Shown piece after piece: positions 54,088 to 62,960 of a stretch of 64,000 nt of DNA. Both the position numbers and the translations under genes were made by a program. The notes under the pieces were generated by a model that saw nothing but the letters and a program-made list of their open reading frames with translations, searched no databases and was not told the origin of the DNA. Every line of letters starts with the position of its first letter. Position 1 is the stretch's first letter. Origin of the DNA: Terrisporobacter vanillatitrophus (GTDB lineage Bacteria > Bacillota > Clostridia > Peptostreptococcales > Peptostreptococcaceae); assembly GCF_051148895.1 (NCBI RefSeq), contig NZ_CP154625.1, forward strand, positions 186,001-250,000. The letters are read 5' to 3'.

Positions 54088-55293
54088 ATGAAGAATATTG
54101 AATTAGAATATGCACTACAAGTTATAGAAGATTCAGTTGATGAGATAAATAAAACTGATATTATAAAAATAGAAGAATCAATGGGAAGAATAATAGGAGA
54201 GGATGTTTATGCACCTATAAATCAACCACCCTTTAATAGGTCTCCTCTTGATGGTTATGCATTGAGAGCAGAGGATACAAAAGGAGCAAGCGATAGAAGC
54301 CCTATTAAATTAAAGGTTGTAGATGAGATTTTTGCAGGAGGAAATATAAATACTGTAGTTAATAAAGGACAAGCCATTAGAATAATGACAGGTGCTGAAA
54401 TACCAGAAGGTGCAGATTGTGTGATTAGACAAGAAATCACTAATTATGGTATGGAAGAGGTGGAAATTTATTCGGAGCTTAAATCATATGAAAATTATTG
54501 TTTTAAAGGAGAAGATATTAAAAAAGGTAGTAAATTAATATCTAAAGGAGACAAATTAACTTATGTACATATAGGTATATTGGCAGCTATGGGTATTACA
54601 GAAGTATTGGTAAAAAGAAAACCTAGAGTAGGAATAATAAGTACAGGAGATGAATTGGTTTATAGGGGTGAACCTTTAAAAAAAGGTAAAATTTATGACA
54701 GTAATAGAATTACAATTTCAATGAGACTTTTAGAATTTGGATGTGAAATAATTACATCTAAAATTGTAAGTGATGAAACTCATAAAGTATATGAAGAGAT
54801 TGAAAATATAATAGACAAAGTAGATATTGTAATAACTACTGGAGGAGTATCTGTTGGGAAAAAAGATATAATGCATGAAGTGATAAAAGAACTAAATGCC
54901 AATAGATTATTTTGGAAAGTTAAGATGAAGCCAGGAACACCTGCAATATATTCTATATATAAAAATAAGCCAATACTTTCGTTATCAGGAAATCCTTTTG
55001 CAGCTATAGCTACTTTTGAATTAATGGGAAGAAAATTAATTTATAAGTTAACTGGGGATTTGGATTTAAAACAAGTTAGTATAAAATCAGTTATGGAAGA
55101 TGATTTCTTAAAAGAAAGTAAAGGAAGAAGAATTGTAAGAGGAATTTATAAAAATAATAAAGTATATATTTCACAAGGAGGGCATTCACCGGGGATGATG
55201 GCGTCGATGTTAGGATGTAATTGCTTAATAGATATAAAGCCTGGAACAAAGAAACTTTTAAAAGGAGATGAAGTAGATATTATACTTATATAG
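54088..55293 (+). CDS. moeA: Molybdopterin molybdenumtransferase MoeA
   Basis: It inserts molybdate or tungstate into adenylylated molybdopterin. 401 residues, full-length MoeA: FNRSPLDGYALR (near residue 49), RIMTGAEIPEGAD, STGDELV, TTGGVSVGKKD (near residue 255), KMKPGTPAIY and SLSGNPFAA. AAGGAGA precedes the ATG. First gene after the Moco-type riboswitch; it leads moeA-mobB-moaA-MOSC-mog. With the Tup transporter nearby, tungsten is a plausible metal. Confidence 0.95.
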   Translation: MKNIELEYALQVIEDSVDEINKTDIIKIEESMGRIIGEDVYAPINQPPFNRSPLDGYALRAEDTKGASDRSPIKLKVVDEIFAGGNINTVVNKGQAIRIMTGAEIPEGADCVIRQEITNYGMEEVEIYSELKSYENYCFKGEDIKKGSKLISKGDKLTYVHIGILAAMGITEVLVKRKPRVGIISTGDELVYRGEPLKKGKIYDSNRITISMRLLEFGCEIITSKIVSDETHKVYEEIENIIDKVDIVITTGGVSVGKKDIMHEVIKELNANRLFWKVKMKPGTPAIYSIYKNKPILSLSGNPFAAIATFELMGRKLIYKLTGDLDLKQVSIKSVMEDDFLKESKGRRIVRGIYKNNKVYISQGGHSPGMMASMLGCNCLIDIKPGTKKLLKGDEVDIILI

Positions 55294-55304
55294 GAGATGT
55301 AAAT

Positions 55305-55808
55305 ATGACTAATAAACCATTTTTAATTGCTATTTGTGGATGTAAAAATTCTGGGAAAACAACATTGATTACAAAGCTTATACCTGAGTTTTGTGAAAAA
55401 GGATATAAGGTTGCAACTATAAAGCATGATGGTCATGATTTTAAAGGAGATGTAGCTGGCACAGATACATATAAGCATAAACAAGCCGGAGCATATGGAA
55501 CAGCCATATTTTCAGATAATAAATTTATGATAGTTAAAGAGGAAACGAAAGTTGATGAAAGGTATTTTATTAATATATTTCCAGAAGCAGATATTATATT
55601 TTTAGAAGGGTTTAAAGGATCTAATTACCCTAAATTAGAAATTGTGAGAAAGGAAAATTCTAGTGTTCCTATATGTAATGAAAAAAACTTAATAGGCATA
55701 TTATCTGATTTAGAAGTTTTAGATGTAGAGTATGATTTAATAGATTTAAATAATACAAATTTGATAACTGAAAAAATATTAGATTATATAAGTAAATTCA
55801 AACAATAA
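55305..55808 (+). CDS. mobB: Molybdopterin-guanine dinucleotide biosynthesis adapter MobB
   Basis: A 167-residue GTP-binding accessory protein of MobA. P-loop CGCKNSGKTTL near residue 12, KHDGHDF near residue 43 and LEGFKGSNYPKLE near residue 105. Starts 11 bases after moeA. Confidence 0.93.
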   Translation: MTNKPFLIAICGCKNSGKTTLITKLIPEFCEKGYKVATIKHDGHDFKGDVAGTDTYKHKQAGAYGTAIFSDNKFMIVKEETKVDERYFINIFPEADIIFLEGFKGSNYPKLEIVRKENSSVPICNEKNLIGILSDLEVLDVEYDLIDLNNTNLITEKILDYISKFKQ

Positions 55809-55856
55809 ATGGATTTTATAAATAAAGATTTTTAATCTATAAATGGGGGATGTTAC

Positions 55857-56834
55857 ATGATAGATAAACTAAATAGAAAAATAGAATATATGAGAATTTC
55901 AGTTACAGACAGATGTAATCTTAGATGTGTTTATTGCATGCCAGAAGAAGGTATAGAAAATATTTCTCATGAAGAGATTTTATCTTATGATGAAATTATT
56001 AAAATTTGTAAATGTATTGCAAATTTAGGAATAAAAAAAATCAAAATTACAGGAGGAGAACCTTTAGTAAGGAAAGATATAATTAATTTAATTAAAGAAA
56101 TAAAATCAATTAATGGAATAGAAGAAGTTACTATAACTACCAATGGAGTATTGTTATATGAAATGGCACAAGACTTATATGAAGCAGGAATAGATGCAGT
56201 TAATATAAGTTTAGACACATTAGATAGAGACAAATTTTTAAAAATAACAAGACGTGATAAATTTCAAAATGTATCTAAGGCTATATATAAGCTAATTCAC
56301 TTAGGTGTAAAGGTTAAGATAAATTGTTTAGCAATAAAAGAGCATAATTTTAAGGAAATTGTTAAAATAGCAGCTTATTCTAAATACAATAATATAGATG
56401 TGAGATTCATTGAATTAATGCCTATAGGATATGGTAAAAATTATACTGGTATTTCTAATGAGGTAATACTTGGTTTACTAGAAGAAGAGTATGGTGCCTT
56501 TAAAAAAGTAGAAGAAAAAAGGGGAAATGGACCAGCAGTATATTATAAAAATGATAACTTTAAAGGATGTATAGGTTTGATTAGTGCTATTAGTAATGAA
56601 TTTTGTGAAACTTGTAATAGAGTAAGACTTACGGCCAATGGATTTTTAAAACTATGTTTGCATTATAATAAAGGCATAGACTTAAAAGAGCCTATAAGAA
56701 ATAATATTACAGATGAAGAGTTAAAAAACATGATATATTATGCTATAAGGAATAAACCATTAGGACATAATTTTTATCATGATAGTAATATAGATAGTAT
56801 TGAAAATAAAAATATGGTACAAATTGGGGGATAA
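55857..56834 (+). CDS. moaA: GTP 3',8-cyclase MoaA
   Basis: A radical-SAM enzyme for the first step of molybdopterin synthesis from GTP. 325 residues. The SAM cluster CNLRCVYC is near residue 20, the C-terminal cluster Cys are in CIGLISAISNEFCETCNRVR and CLHY, and the protein ends in the GG needed for activity. ATG after GGGGGA. moaC, which normally acts next, is not in the window. Confidence 0.96.
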   Translation: MIDKLNRKIEYMRISVTDRCNLRCVYCMPEEGIENISHEEILSYDEIIKICKCIANLGIKKIKITGGEPLVRKDIINLIKEIKSINGIEEVTITTNGVLLYEMAQDLYEAGIDAVNISLDTLDRDKFLKITRRDKFQNVSKAIYKLIHLGVKVKINCLAIKEHNFKEIVKIAAYSKYNNIDVRFIELMPIGYGKNYTGISNEVILGLLEEEYGAFKKVEEKRGNGPAVYYKNDNFKGCIGLISAISNEFCETCNRVRLTANGFLKLCLHYNKGIDLKEPIRNNITDEELKNMIYYAIRNKPLGHNFYHDSNIDSIENKNMVQIGG

Positions 56835-56848
56835 AGGAGAGATTAGCT

Positions 56849-57286
56849 ATGGGAAAAATTATTGATGTATGTTTAAGTGAACAAAAAGGTGTACAAAAAA
56901 CAAGTATAGAAGAAGGTATTTTTATAGAAGATTTTGGTCTACAAGGTGATGCCCATGCTGGAAAGTGGCATAGACAAGTAAGTTTATTATCTTATGAAAA
57001 AGTTGTTGCTTTTAATGATTTGGGGGCAGGAGTAGAGTCAGGTGCTTTTGGAGAAAATTTAGTTGTAGAAGGATATGATCTTAAAAATATACCTGTAGGA
57101 ACAAAATTTATATGTAATGATGTAATTTTAGAAATTACACAAATAGGTAAGAAATGTCACCATGGATGTGAAATATTTAAGAAAATGGGAGATTGTATTA
57201 TGCCAAGAGAAGGAATATTTGCAAAAGTTTTACATGGTGGAGTAATAAGACCAGGAGATGAAATAGTAATAGAGGGAGAAAAATAG
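56849..57286 (+). CDS. MOSC-domain protein
   Basis: A 145-residue single MOSC domain (molybdenum cofactor sulfurase C-terminal type). GDAHAGKWHRQVSLLSYE near residue 35, FGENLVVEG and the conserved Cys in GKKCHHGCEIF. Small MOSC proteins are thought to carry or sulfurate the cofactor. Its stop lies two bases before the mog start. Confidence 0.9.
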   Translation: MGKIIDVCLSEQKGVQKTSIEEGIFIEDFGLQGDAHAGKWHRQVSLLSYEKVVAFNDLGAGVESGAFGENLVVEGYDLKNIPVGTKFICNDVILEITQIGKKCHHGCEIFKKMGDCIMPREGIFAKVLHGGVIRPGDEIVIEGEK

Positions 57287-57287
57287 A

Positions 57288-57779
57288 ATGTATAGAGTGG
57301 GCATAATAACAGCAAGTGATAAAGGTTCAATAGGAGAAAGAATAGATGAAAGTGGTCCTAAAATAAAAGAAATAGTTTCTGAGTTTGGATATAAAGTTGT
57401 TTATTATAAAGTTCTACCTGATGATAAAGATATGATTTCAAGTGAAATGAAACGATTATGTGATGAAAATGTGGTTGATTTAATCTTAACCACTGGTGGA
57501 ACAGGTTTTTCTAAGAGAGACAACACTCCTGAAGCAACCCTAGATATAGCAGAAAAACTTGTACCAGGTATACCAGAAGCTATAAGAAGTTATAGTATGC
57601 AATTTACAAAAAAAGCTATGCTTACTAGAGGTGTATCAGTTATAAGAAAAGAAACTTTAATAATAAATATGCCAGGAAGCCCAAAAGCTGTAAAAGAAAG
57701 TATGGAGTGTATAATGCCAGCTTTAAATCATGGTATTGATATATTAAAAGGATCAGCTAGTGAATGTGCAACAAAATAA
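57288..57779 (+). CDS. mog: Molybdopterin adenylyltransferase (Mog/MoaB type)
   Basis: It adenylylates molybdopterin ahead of metal insertion by MoeA. 163 residues, the MogA/MoaB family: TASDKGSIGERIDESG, TTGGTGFSKRDNTPEAT (near residue 66) and NMPGSPKAVKE. Translation is probably coupled to the MOSC gene. Last gene before the second riboswitch. Confidence 0.93.
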   Translation: MYRVGIITASDKGSIGERIDESGPKIKEIVSEFGYKVVYYKVLPDDKDMISSEMKRLCDENVVDLILTTGGTGFSKRDNTPEATLDIAEKLVPGIPEAIRSYSMQFTKKAMLTRGVSVIRKETLIINMPGSPKAVKESMECIMPALNHGIDILKGSASECATK

Positions 57780-57854
57780 CTAAATGTTTGAATCTGTTAG
57801 CCTTCTGATAAAGATAATGCATAGAAAAAATATTGAATAAAAATTCAAAATATA

Positions 57855-57883
57855 TTGACAATTAAAAATATATATACTACATT
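57855..57883 (+). promoter_or_regulatory. Promoter of the second Moco-type riboswitch
   Basis: Perfect TTGACA (57855-57860), 17 bases, TACATT (57878-57883). Transcription would start just before the riboswitch. Confidence 0.65.
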
Positions 57884-57904
57884 TAAAGTATAAAGTAAAT
57901 ATAA

Positions 57905-58005
57905 AGTTCTCCGATTTTACCAAACCTAAGGATTATCTATGGTTAGTAAAACAGTAGGGTATAATTAGAAATTTTTATGCCTCCCAATGGAAAGGAGATA
58001 GTAGA
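57905..58005 (+). promoter_or_regulatory. Moco/tungsten-cofactor-type riboswitch upstream of AOR
   Basis: Pieces of the Moco RNA motif: TTCTCCGA at the 5' end, CCAAACCTAAGG, ATGGTTAG, and GCCTCCCAATGGAAAGGAGA at the 3' end, where TCTCC pairs with GGAGA. A terminator at 58054 follows. Some elements of this class lacking one stem have been linked to tungsten users; which form this is needs structural alignment. Confidence 0.75.
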
Positions 58006-58053
58006 ATTATAATACTGTCTATTTTCCAAATAGAACTTATTTGTGTGGAAATA

Positions 58054-58098
58054 ACCATCATTTAAGAAGTATTATAATACTTTTTAATGGTGGTTTTT
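58054..58098 (+). terminator. Expression-platform terminator before AOR
   Basis: ACCATCATT/AATGGTGGT stem with an inner AGTATTATAATACT hairpin and T6. Confidence 0.88.
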
Positions 58099-58178
58099 TA
58101 TTTTATGCTTTTATAAGAACATATGGAAATTACAACTGGTTTAAAAAATTATTAATTAAGTTTAAGGGGGATAATACT

Positions 58179-60014
58179 ATGAATGGATATGTTGGAAAAG
58201 TATTAAGAGTTAATTTTTCTAGTCAAGAAGTAAAGACAGAAGAATTAAACTTAGAACTAGCTCAAAAGTATATTGGAGCTAGAGGATTAGGAGTAAAAAC
58301 TTTTATTGATGAGGTAGATCCTAAAGTAGATCCGCTAAGTGAAGACAATAAATTAATTATAGCTACAGGACCGTTGACTGGTGCGCCAATGCCAACTTCA
58401 GGAAGATATATGGTTGTAACAAAGGCACCTTTAACAGGAACAATAGCTATATCAAATTCAGGTGGTAAGTGGGGAGTTAAATTTAAATCAACTGGATACG
58501 ATATGATAATAATGGAAGGAAAATCAGAAAAACCAGTTTACTTATATATAGATGATGAAACAGTAGAAATTAAAGATGCTTCAAAATACTGGGGAATGGT
58601 GTCTTCTGAAGTAACAGATGCTTTAACTGAAGTTCATCCTGGAACAAATGTAATGTGTATAGGACCAGCAGGAGAAAAATTATCACCTATGGCTGCTATA
58701 ATGAATGATGTTGATAGAGCAGCAGGTAGAGGTGGAGTTGGAGCTGTTATGGGTTCTAAAAATGTAAAAGCAGTTGTTGTTAAAGGTAGTAAAAAAGTAG
58801 ATGTGGCTGATGCAGAATTAGTTAAAAAAGTTAATTCTGATAAAGTAAACATATTAAAAAATGACCCAGTTGCTGGGGGAGGTTTACCTACTTATGGTAC
58901 AGCTGTTCTTGTTAATATAATTAATGAAAATGGTGTACATCCAGTTAGAAACTTCCAAGAAGCATATACTGACAAAGCTGATTTAATAAGTGGTGAAGCT
59001 ATGACAGAAAACTGCTTAGTTAAGAAAAATCCTTGTCATAGATGTCCAATAGCTTGTGGTAGATGGGTAAGATTAAAAGATGGAAGAGAAGTAGGAGGAC
59101 CAGAGTATGAAACTCTATGGTCATTTGGTTCAGATTGTGATATTTATGATTTAGATGCTATAAATGAAGCAAATATGCTTTGTAATGAATATGGATTAGA
59201 TACAATATCAGCAGGTGCTACAATAGCTGCTGCAATGGAACTGTATCAAAGAGGATATATAAAAGATGAAGAATTAGCAGCTGACGGGCTATCTCTAAAA
59301 TGGGGAGACGTAGATGCTATGGTAGGTTGGACTAAGAAGATGGGTCTTAGAGAAGGCTTTGGAGATAAGTTAGCAGAAGGTTCATATAGATTATGTGAAG
59401 GCTATGATGCTACTCAATATTCAATGACAGTTAAGAAACAAGAATTACCAGCTTATGACCCAAGAGGAGTTAAAGGTCATGGTATAACTTATGCAGTAAA
59501 CAATAGAGGTGGATGTCATATTAAAGGATATATGATAAATCCAGAAATATTAGGATACCCAGAAAAATTAGATAGACTATCATTAGAAGGAAAACCAGCT
59601 TATGCCAAAGTTTTCCATGATTTAACTGCAGTAATAGACTCTATGGGATTATGTATATTTACAACATTTGGACTTGGATTAAATGATTATACAGAAATGT
59701 ATAATGCTGTTTGCGGTGATATATATACTCCAGAAACTTTATTAGAAGCAGGAGATAGAATATGGACATTAGAAAAAATATTTAACATAAAAGCAGGAAT
59801 AGATAAATCTCAAGATACATTACCAGAGAGATTATTAAAAGATCCTATAGCAGCTGGTCCAACAAAAGGTGAAATACATGAATTAGATGTATTATTACCT
59901 GAGTACTATAGTGTAAGAGGTTGGAATGAAGATGGAGTTCCTACTGAAGATACACTTAAGAAGTTAGGACTAGACGAATATATTGGTAATATTGAAGCTG
60001 GAGCAACTTGCTAG
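58179..60014 (+). CDS. Tungsten-containing aldehyde:ferredoxin oxidoreductase
   Basis: It interconverts aldehydes and carboxylic acids using ferredoxin, with a tungsten bis-pyranopterin and a [4Fe-4S] cluster. 611 residues. The cluster ligands are Cys286, Cys289, Cys293 (CHRCPIAC) and Cys492 (GLC), matching Pyrococcus AOR positions 288, 291, 295 and 494. DPRGVKGHGITYAVNNRGG binds the pterin. ATG 58179 after AAGGGGGA; the frame extends to 58041 but that part overlaps the terminator. No signal peptide: cytoplasmic. A strong stem (60059-60090) without T-run separates it from moaD. Confidence 0.95.
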   Translation: MNGYVGKVLRVNFSSQEVKTEELNLELAQKYIGARGLGVKTFIDEVDPKVDPLSEDNKLIIATGPLTGAPMPTSGRYMVVTKAPLTGTIAISNSGGKWGVKFKSTGYDMIIMEGKSEKPVYLYIDDETVEIKDASKYWGMVSSEVTDALTEVHPGTNVMCIGPAGEKLSPMAAIMNDVDRAAGRGGVGAVMGSKNVKAVVVKGSKKVDVADAELVKKVNSDKVNILKNDPVAGGGLPTYGTAVLVNIINENGVHPVRNFQEAYTDKADLISGEAMTENCLVKKNPCHRCPIACGRWVRLKDGREVGGPEYETLWSFGSDCDIYDLDAINEANMLCNEYGLDTISAGATIAAAMELYQRGYIKDEELAADGLSLKWGDVDAMVGWTKKMGLREGFGDKLAEGSYRLCEGYDATQYSMTVKKQELPAYDPRGVKGHGITYAVNNRGGCHIKGYMINPEILGYPEKLDRLSLEGKPAYAKVFHDLTAVIDSMGLCIFTTFGLGLNDYTEMYNAVCGDIYTPETLLEAGDRIWTLEKIFNIKAGIDKSQDTLPERLLKDPIAAGPTKGEIHELDVLLPEYYSVRGWNEDGVPTEDTLKKLGLDEYIGNIEAGATC

Positions 60015-60058
60015 TTTTTTAATATTATAAATTGACAGACTTGGACTATAATTTAAGG

Positions 60059-60090
60059 TAGTAACCCCTAATATCGTTAGGGGTTATTAC
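60059..60090 (+). promoter_or_regulatory. Intercistronic stem-loop between AOR and moaD
   Basis: TAACCCCTAA/TTAGGGGTTA perfect stem with a short loop and no T-run. It may protect the AOR message 3' end or weaken readthrough to moaD. Confidence 0.6.
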
Positions 60091-60109
60091 TGTTGAAGGA
60101 GATGAATAT

Positions 60110-60334
60110 ATGGAGGTTGAAGTAAGGTTATTTGCAACTTTTAGAGAAGGCAGAGAAAAAAAGCAAAAGATTAAAATCACTGAAAACACAAGTATTTTAG
60201 ATATTATTAATCTACTGAATATAGATGAGGAAGAAGTAGCTATTATGCTTTTAAACGGTAGAGATGGAACAAGTAATAGACTATTAAAAGATGGAGATAT
60301 TATTTCATTATTTCCACCTGTTGGAGGAGGCTAA
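60110..60334 (+). CDS. moaD: MoaD-type sulfur carrier protein
   Basis: A 74-residue ubiquitin-like protein ending in PPVGGG; the terminal Gly becomes a thiocarboxylate that donates sulfur to the pterin. Start after GGAGATGA. Followed six bases later by its probable activating enzyme. It could be a dedicated carrier for the tungsten cofactor. Confidence 0.9.
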   Translation: MEVEVRLFATFREGREKKQKIKITENTSILDIINLLNIDEEEVAIMLLNGRDGTSNRLLKDGDIISLFPPVGGG

Positions 60335-60339
60335 AATAA

Positions 60340-61023
60340 ATGAAAAAAAGATATTCAAGAAATATTTCCACGCTGACGCCTGAAGAAAATGAAAAGTTAA
60401 AATATTTTAAAGTTTGTATTGTTGGTTGTGGTGGCCTTGGCGGATACATAATTGAAATGTTAGCTCGAATAGGTATTGGAAATTTAACAGTTGTAGATAT
60501 GGATGTATTTGATGAAAGTAACTTAAATAGGCAAATATTGTCCTGTGAAAATAATTTAGGAGACAGTAAAGTTTTTGAGGCTTTAAAAAGGATCAATAGT
60601 ATAAACTCTGATGTGAAAGTAAGCGTAGTCGAAGATGGTTTTAACGAGAAGAATGGCATTGATGTAATACGCAATCATCATGTAGTAGTTGATGCATTAG
60701 ACAATATAGAAAGCAGATTATTATTACAAGAATATTGTAATAAGTTAAATATTCCTTTAGTACATGGTGCCATTGCTGGATGGTTTGGACAAGTATGTAC
60801 AATTATGCCTGGTGATAATACATTAAATAGAATATATAAAAATAATTCAGTAGGAGTAGAAAAAAAATTAGGAAATCCTTCTTTTACTCCTGCTAATATA
60901 GCCTCTATACAAGTTAGTCAGGTTATTAAAGTTTTATTATCAAAAGGAGAGATTTTGCAAAATCAAATGCTTGTTGTAGACCTTCTATACAATGAGTTTA
61001 ATATTATTAGTTTAGAAGAGTAA
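60340..61023 (+). CDS. MoeB/ThiF-like E1 activating enzyme
   Basis: A 227-residue adenylyltransferase that should adenylylate the MoaD C terminus. ATP motif GCGGLGGYI (near residue 30), DMDVFDESNLNRQ (near residue 55) and DALDNIESRL (near residue 117). It has no CxxC zinc pairs, unlike E. coli MoeB, as in short HesA/ThiF members. The N terminus (RYSRNISTLTPEEN) is MoeB-like. The moaD context favours cofactor synthesis over thiamine. Confidence 0.9.
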   Translation: MKKRYSRNISTLTPEENEKLKYFKVCIVGCGGLGGYIIEMLARIGIGNLTVVDMDVFDESNLNRQILSCENNLGDSKVFEALKRINSINSDVKVSVVEDGFNEKNGIDVIRNHHVVVDALDNIESRLLLQEYCNKLNIPLVHGAIAGWFGQVCTIMPGDNTLNRIYKNNSVGVEKKLGNPSFTPANIASIQVSQVIKVLLSKGEILQNQMLVVDLLYNEFNIISLEE

Positions 61024-61128
61024 GTAACATCTGTCATATATATAAATTAAAGTTGTTTTACAATATAGAAAATATTAATGAATTTAGCAACTTTCATTCT
61101 ATTAAGTAAAGGAGCATAAATTTAAATT

Positions 61129-61473
61129 ATGTTAAATCGTAAAATATGTATAAATCCATATATTACCAAATCTATAGAGTATATAAATAGCAATATAAAA
61201 AAGAAATTAACAATTGATGAAATTTGTCAGTATGTATACTTATCTAAATTTTATTTTTTGCGAATGTTTAAAAAAGAAATTGGCATAACTCCTTATAGGT
61301 ACATATTACATTGTAAAATTGAAGCGGTAAAAAATGATCTATATATGGGAATTGACATTAATACATTAGTAAGTAAATATGGTTTTTATGATTTGAGTCA
61401 CTTAAATAAAAGTTTTATAAAAATTTATGGAATAACTCCATTGGAATATAAAGAATTGTATACAAATGAATAA
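61129..61473 (+). CDS. AraC-type DNA-binding protein, HTH domain only
   Basis: 114 residues made up of just the AraC/XylS double helix-turn-helix (KKLTIDEICQYVYLSKFYFLRMFKK and a second HTH ending GITPLEYKE). No ligand-binding domain. It lies between the cofactor genes and the tungstate transporter and probably regulates one of them. ATG 14 bases after AAAGGAGC, a little long. Confidence 0.88.
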   Translation: MLNRKICINPYITKSIEYINSNIKKKLTIDEICQYVYLSKFYFLRMFKKEIGITPYRYILHCKIEAVKNDLYMGIDINTLVSKYGFYDLSHLNKSFIKIYGITPLEYKELYTNE

Positions 61474-61565
61474 AAATGGTAAAAAATGTATGTAATTGTT
61501 GGGAACACCAAAATATAGTGTTATAATTATATTACTACTATTTATAATCAAGAGAGGGTATCATA

Positions 61566-62207
61566 ATGGAGATGATGGAAGTAATTGAAATTGTAATTAG
61601 ATCCTTATATGTTACAGTAACAGCAACATGTATAGCTACTATTATAGGAGTATTTTTAAGCATATTGATATATTTAAATAATTTTACTTTTAAGAAGGAA
61701 GTTATTACAGTAATAAATTCATTAATGAGTACTCCGCCAGTTATTATGGGATTAATTGTATTTTTATTGTTATCACGAAAGGGGCCTTTAGGAGCATTTC
61801 AATTACTATTTACATCAAAAGCTATGATAATAGCTCAAGTTTTTTTATTGATTCCAATTTGTATGAGTTTAACACTAGACTGCTTAAATAAATTTGGTGA
61901 AGATATATTAGATACATGTAAGATACTTCAGGCAAGTAAAAAAGATACGATTATTATATTTATCAGAGAAATAAAGTATAGTATCATAACTGTTATTATA
62001 GCAACTTTTAGTAGAGGAATATCAGAAGTGGGAGCAGTAATGTTAGTTGGAGGAAATGTAAGAGGAAAAACTAGAGTGATGACAACATTTATAGCTCAGT
62101 CTACATCAATGGGAAATTTTAATGAATCTTTAATGATAGCAGTAATATTAATATCTATTTCATTTGTATCTACTTATTTTATTAGAAGATTACAAGGAGA
62201 TGAATAG
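61566..62207 (+). CDS. tupB: Tungstate ABC transporter permease TupB
   Basis: A 213-residue permease with about five membrane helices. The EAA loop that contacts the ATPase is in TCKILQASKKDTIIIFIREI; FSRGISEVGAVMLVGGNVRG is the conserved cytoplasmic motif of Tup/Mod-type permeases. AGAGAGGG upstream. Its stop is 14 bases before the ATPase gene. Confidence 0.9.
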   Translation: MEMMEVIEIVIRSLYVTVTATCIATIIGVFLSILIYLNNFTFKKEVITVINSLMSTPPVIMGLIVFLLLSRKGPLGAFQLLFTSKAMIIAQVFLLIPICMSLTLDCLNKFGEDILDTCKILQASKKDTIIIFIREIKYSIITVIIATFSRGISEVGAVMLVGGNVRGKTRVMTTFIAQSTSMGNFNESLMIAVILISISFVSTYFIRRLQGDE

Positions 62208-62221
62208 CTTGGAGTGGACTT

Positions 62222-62887
62222 ATGATAAAAATAAAAAATATAGAAAAAAAAATAAAATATCAAAAACCATTAAAAATAAATGATTTAGAAATTCAAAAAG
62301 GATGTATTTATACTATATTAGGTCATAACGGAAGTGGTAAAAGTACATTATTAAAAATATTATATAATCTTACAGGTTATGATGATGGAAACATAGACAT
62401 AGAGTCAAAGGGATTTTCCTCAGAAGTATGCCAAAGTTATATATCATATAATCCTCAGAAGGTTTGTTTTTTGAGAGGAACTTTAGAAGAAAACTTTAAC
62501 TATATTTATAAATATAGTCAAAATAAAGATCTGTTAGATAGAACTCAATTAAATAAATTAATAAAAGAATTTAAATTAGAAAATAAACTAAAAACTGACA
62601 TAAGAAAGTTGTCTGGAGGAGAACAAGCAAAGGCACAATTTATAAGGACTTTATTATTAAATAAAGATTACATTTTATTAGATGAACCTATGGCAAGTCT
62701 AGATTTTGGAACAAGAGAACTTGTAGAAGAAAAAATTAAGTTATTGAAAGAAGAAAATCGAGCTGTTGTGTTAGTTACTCATGACTTTATACAAGCAAAA
62801 AAAATCGGAGAAAAAATAATATTTATGGAAAATTTAGAGTTGGTTGGAATATATAATCCTGCAGAATTCTTTAATAGTATGTTGTAA
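62222..62887 (+). CDS. tupC: Tungstate ABC transporter ATP-binding protein TupC
   Basis: 221 residues. Walker A GHNGSGKST (near residue 34), Q-loop NPQ, signature LSGGEQAKAQ and Walker B YILLDEP followed by the H-loop VTHD. Energises TupB. GGAGTGG precedes the ATG at short distance. Confidence 0.93.
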   Translation: MIKIKNIEKKIKYQKPLKINDLEIQKGCIYTILGHNGSGKSTLLKILYNLTGYDDGNIDIESKGFSSEVCQSYISYNPQKVCFLRGTLEENFNYIYKYSQNKDLLDRTQLNKLIKEFKLENKLKTDIRKLSGGEQAKAQFIRTLLLNKDYILLDEPMASLDFGTRELVEEKIKLLKEENRAVVLVTHDFIQAKKIGEKIIFMENLELVGIYNPAEFFNSML

Positions 62888-62960
62888 TTAAATTGTTTAG
62901 ATAGATAAATTTTTATGATTTTTCTATAGATAAAATTTTTTGTTTAAGGGGGGATTTTTA

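Noticed and set aside
57288..57779. Competence/damage-inducible CinA as the identity of this protein
   Set aside because: Length and position among moa/moe genes fit Mog/MoaB; the CinA C-terminal domain is missing.
58041..58178. 46-residue N-terminal extension of AOR from GTG 58041
   Set aside because: It overlaps the riboswitch terminator and has no family similarity; MNGYVGKVLRVNF at 58179 is the typical AOR start with a good ribosome site.
60032..60052. TTGACA and TATAAT upstream of moaD as a promoter
   Set aside because: The two hexamers are only nine bases apart, too close for a sigma-A promoter.
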